64,000 nucleotides of DNA from Chryseobacterium sp. CH25 (lineage in GTDB: Bacteria > Bacteroidota > Bacteroidia > Flavobacteriales > Weeksellaceae), in the NCBI RefSeq assembly GCF_004119455.1, contig NZ_NRQT01000005.1, positions 310,001 to 374,000 of the forward strand, in the 5' to 3' direction. The position numbers were made by a program, and so were the translations under genes. This document shows positions 61,789-64,000 of this stretch, in pieces. A model generated the notes under the pieces. The model ran no database searches and was not told the origin of the DNA. It saw only the letters and a program-made list of their open reading frames with translations. The first letter of the stretch is position 1. Each line of letters starts with the position of its first letter.

Positions 61789-63276
61789 ATGGATAGTCCG
61801 GTTAAGATTCCTTATGAAAGTTTTATTAGAATAGATAGAAAATCAGAGACTTCTATTTATCTGCAAATTGCTAATCAATTGGTGAATGCTATTCAAAGAG
61901 GTTTTCTACCATTTGGAACGAAACTTCCGGGAACCAGAGCCTTCAGTGAGATTCTGGATGTACACAGAAATACAGCAGTAGCAGTATATGATGAACTGTC
62001 TGCCCAGGGTTGGGTGGAAAGTTTTCCCAACAAAGGAACTTTTGTCATTGGAAAAGACCAGGAAAAGCCTGTTAAAGTGAAAGATTTTGAAGAAAATAAT
62101 CTTCAGAACTACCCCAAAACAACAGGATTCACTTTTAAGACCTCCAATATTTTAGATAATCCTTTTGAACATTCGGATTGTGAATATGTCTTTAATGATG
62201 GGGTGCCGGACATCAGACTTACCCAGATTGGACAGCATTCCAGGTATTATAGCTCTATTCTTAAACGGAAATCTACTCAGAAAGGTCTTGGACATTATAA
62301 CCAGGATGGAAGTGAGTTTTTTAAAGAACATTTGTCCAGATATCTCAATTTATCCCGCGGGTTGCCCATTTCTAAGAACAATCTTCTGATTACAAGGAGT
62401 ACGGAAATGAGTATTTATATTGTTTCCGAAATTCTTTTGTCTGCAGGTGATACGGTTTTGGTAGGCGATCTAAGCTATTTCTCAGTGAATATGATTTTTC
62501 AAAAAGCAGGTGTTACGATTGTCACCCTTCCGATTGATGAAGACGGGATTATTGTAGAGAGCGTTCGGGAAGCCTGTAAAAAGCAGAAAATAAGAATGCT
62601 TTATCTTACCCCGCACCATCACTACCCTACAACTGTGGCTTTAAGTGCTCAGCGTAGACTGGAATTGCTGGAGTTAGCCAATGAATATGGTTTTGTAATT
62701 CTTGAAGATGATTATGATTATGAATTTCACTATGATAAAAGTCCGATTCTTCCTTTAGCGAGTGCTGATACGAATGGTATGGTTATCTATATCGGGTCTT
62801 TTGGGAAATCATTAGCTCCGGGATTCAGGACCGGATTCATTGTAGCGCCTGAAAATCTTATGGTGGAAATGAGAAAACACCTTGGGATTATCGATCGTCA
62901 GGGTGATATTCTGATGGAAAGAACTTTAGGTGAAATGATTGAAGAAGGAGAAATTAACCGTTATCTGAAAAAATCGTTAAAGGTTTATCAGGAAAGGCGG
63001 GACCATTTCAGTGCTTTGCTTCAGGAAAATCTTGGGGAAGTGATCAGTTTTGAAAAGCCTTCGGGCGGTCTTGCCATCTGGATGGAATGGAATATTCCTA
63101 TCAATCTGATGCAACTGAGCAGGAAGTGCGCCCAAAATAATCTGTTTATTCCCAAAACACTACTCTATCAAAATAAAAACCTTACGGCAATGAGACTTGG
63201 CTTTGGAGATTTGAGCTTTAATGAAATGGAAAAAAGTATTGAAATTCTTTCCCGGAATATTGTACACTTTAGATAA
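61789..63276 (+). CDS. MocR-type regulator (GntR HTH plus class I aminotransferase domain)
   Basis: A 495-residue fusion. An N-terminal GntR winged HTH (about 10-85: IYLQIANQLVNAIQRGFLPF, VHRNTAVAVYDELSAQGWVE) is joined by a linker to an aminotransferase-like domain with the PLP lysine in GSFGKSLAPGFRTG and the DDYDYEF cofactor loop. MocR proteins sense amines, amino acids or PLP through this domain. It is divergent from the biotin operon with only 66 bp between the starts, so it is the best candidate for its regulator. Effector is unknown; KAPA, DAPA or PLP are testable guesses. Confidence 0.92.
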   Translation: MDSPVKIPYESFIRIDRKSETSIYLQIANQLVNAIQRGFLPFGTKLPGTRAFSEILDVHRNTAVAVYDELSAQGWVESFPNKGTFVIGKDQEKPVKVKDFEENNLQNYPKTTGFTFKTSNILDNPFEHSDCEYVFNDGVPDIRLTQIGQHSRYYSSILKRKSTQKGLGHYNQDGSEFFKEHLSRYLNLSRGLPISKNNLLITRSTEMSIYIVSEILLSAGDTVLVGDLSYFSVNMIFQKAGVTIVTLPIDEDGIIVESVREACKKQKIRMLYLTPHHHYPTTVALSAQRRLELLELANEYGFVILEDDYDYEFHYDKSPILPLASADTNGMVIYIGSFGKSLAPGFRTGFIVAPENLMVEMRKHLGIIDRQGDILMERTLGEMIEEGEINRYLKKSLKVYQERRDHFSALLQENLGEVISFEKPSGGLAIWMEWNIPINLMQLSRKCAQNNLFIPKTLLYQNKNLTAMRLGFGDLSFNEMEKSIEILSRNIVHFR

Positions 63277-63290
63277 AAAACAGAATAAAA

Positions 63291-63430
63291 GAGGCTGTCT
63301 CCAAAAATCAAAAAAGATATCCTTTTGTCATTCTGAACACAGACTGAAGGTCTGCGAACGAAGTTCTGAAGTGTAGTGAAGAATCTCTATAATTTAAAAT
63401 CTTCATTACATTATACTTTTTGACAGCCTC
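63291..63430. repeat. Terminator-like inverted repeat carrying a dispersed repeat in its loop
   Basis: GAGGCTGTC (63291-63299) and GACAGCCTC (63422-63430) form a perfect dyad of the kind that ends many Flavobacteriia transcripts. The 120-bp loop contains TTGTCATTCTGAACACAGAC and GTGTAGTGAAGAATCTC, a widespread intergenic repeat phrase. It separates the MocR gene from the convergent PepSY gene. Confidence 0.75.
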
Positions 63431-63439
63431 AATAAATAG

Positions 63440-64000
63440 TTATCCGTGTTTAATTTGAAGTTTTTTCTTAGGCTTCTTCTTTTTCCGGTTCAAATAAATA
63501 ATGAATCCCGTAATAGGAAGTGAGGTTGCTATAATACCTGCTAGAAGATAAGCGATCCTACCAAATACTCCAAAAAGACTTCCGGTATGAAGATCATAGT
63601 TTCTTTCCCTTAATGCTGTACCACATCCTATCTTTTCATTTTTATAATCCTGATATTTTAAAATTTCTCCAGAATACTGGTCAAAATTATATTGTTCATT
63701 CTGATATTGCTTATTTCCATACGTGAGTTCTGCATAATAAGTACCTTCTTCTGATCTTGGAAAATTAATCATTGCTGATTTTTTATCAATCAGATCTTTC
63801 TCTACTTTTTGGCCAATACTGTTCAAAACAATTTCACGTTTCGTAAATTCTTCCGAAGGGATGCTGCTTTTGGCTTTCTGTTCAGTGGGAGCATTTCCAT
63901 TCAAAGTGTTTTTTACCCATTTATCTATGTTTTCAAAATTCCAGATCACTGCTGAATAAGAAATAAAAATTAAAGGAATCACAGCATAGAACCCTAAAAC
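63440..64000 (-). CDS. PepSY-associated transmembrane protein, partial
   Basis: The C-terminal 187 residues of a membrane protein whose start lies beyond the right edge. A transmembrane helix (IPLIFISYSAVIWNFENIDK) is followed by a periplasmic PepSY-like domain (YYAELTYGNKQYQNEQYNFD, SGEILKYQDYKNEK) and then DLHTGSLFGVFGRIAYLLAG. A last helix and a basic tail (NRKKKKPKKKLQIKHG) end the protein. The DLHTG motif after the PepSY domain is typical of the PepSY-TM family, often linked to iron-siderophore uptake or reduction. Its neighbours are outside the window. Confidence 0.85.
   Translation of the reverse strand, partial: VLGFYAVIPLIFISYSAVIWNFENIDKWVKNTLNGNAPTEQKAKSSIPSEEFTKREIVLNSIGQKVEKDLIDKKSAMINFPRSEEGTYYAELTYGNKQYQNEQYNFDQYSGEILKYQDYKNEKIGCGTALRERNYDLHTGSLFGVFGRIAYLLAGIIATSLPITGFIIYLNRKKKKPKKKLQIKHG

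Overview
The window looks like chromosome from a low-GC Bacteroidota of the Weeksellaceae, most likely Chryseobacterium or a close relative. This is inferred from protein styles, not from a search. The evidence is SusC/SusD, a type IX secretion (T9SS) sorting domain, TonB receptors with an N-terminal carboxypeptidase-like domain, a TolC-fused CzcA pump, TAnnTTTG-type -7 boxes, and intergenic repeats typical of these genomes. I see no tRNA, rRNA, CRISPR array, transposase or phage gene.

Layout. 1-10.3 kb: a secreted M43-type metalloprotease, then a complete 4-hydroxyproline catabolic set on the minus strand (AraC regulator, DHDPS-family deaminase, semialdehyde dehydrogenase, 4-hydroxyproline epimerase, FAD-dependent D-amino-acid oxidoreductase). 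Divergent from it lie an Xaa-Pro aminopeptidase and a dipeptidyl peptidase IV. Together they read as a collagen or proline-rich-peptide utilisation locus. 10.5-12.2 kb: two base-excision DNA glycosylases and an SMR exporter. 12.3-19.5 kb: a SusC/SusD nutrient-uptake pair, a lipoprotein, and a LytS/LytTR two-component pair. 19.5-24.2 kb: a DoxX protein, a canonical class I terpene synthase in an AT-rich island, a rhodanese/TlpA pair and a SUKH-type protein. 24.3-29.7 kb: a flavoprotein dehydrogenase/SDR pair, a T9SS-secreted seven-repeat propeller protein and an alpha/beta hydrolase with Cys as predicted nucleophile. 29.7-36.5 kb: PAP2 phosphatase, TonB receptor, COG4705 membrane protein, a TauE remnant and an OmpR-type two-component system. 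37-50.5 kb: ClC channel with CBS domains, aldo/keto reductase, an odd 602-aa FMN-barrel-like protein, a CzcB/CzcA-TolC metal efflux operon, and a LysR/LysE pair. 50.6-56.7 kb: Crp/MATE, a NimR/NimT-like AraC/MFS pair and an MBL/HxlR pair. 56.7-63.3 kb: biotin genes (a ferritin-like protein, bioF, bioD, bioB, bioA) with a divergent MocR regulator. The right edge holds a partial PepSY protein.

Two cross-cutting points. Six otherwise intact genes each carry one apparent single-base deletion inside a homopolymer (near 440, 1291, 6214, 13507, 28430 and 34570). That pattern suggests under-called homopolymers in the assembly more than real gene decay, so I annotate these as single genes with frameshifts. 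The intergenic spaces carry several families of dispersed modular repeats, some in opposite orientations and one sitting inside a terminator loop.

The best candidates for new biology are the ferritin-like di-iron protein overlapping bioF in a biotin operon with no bioC or bioH in view, the MocR regulator facing it, the terpene synthase, the CzcA-TolC fusion with an internal signal-peptide-like segment, and the cysteine-rich 602-aa FMN-barrel-like protein.
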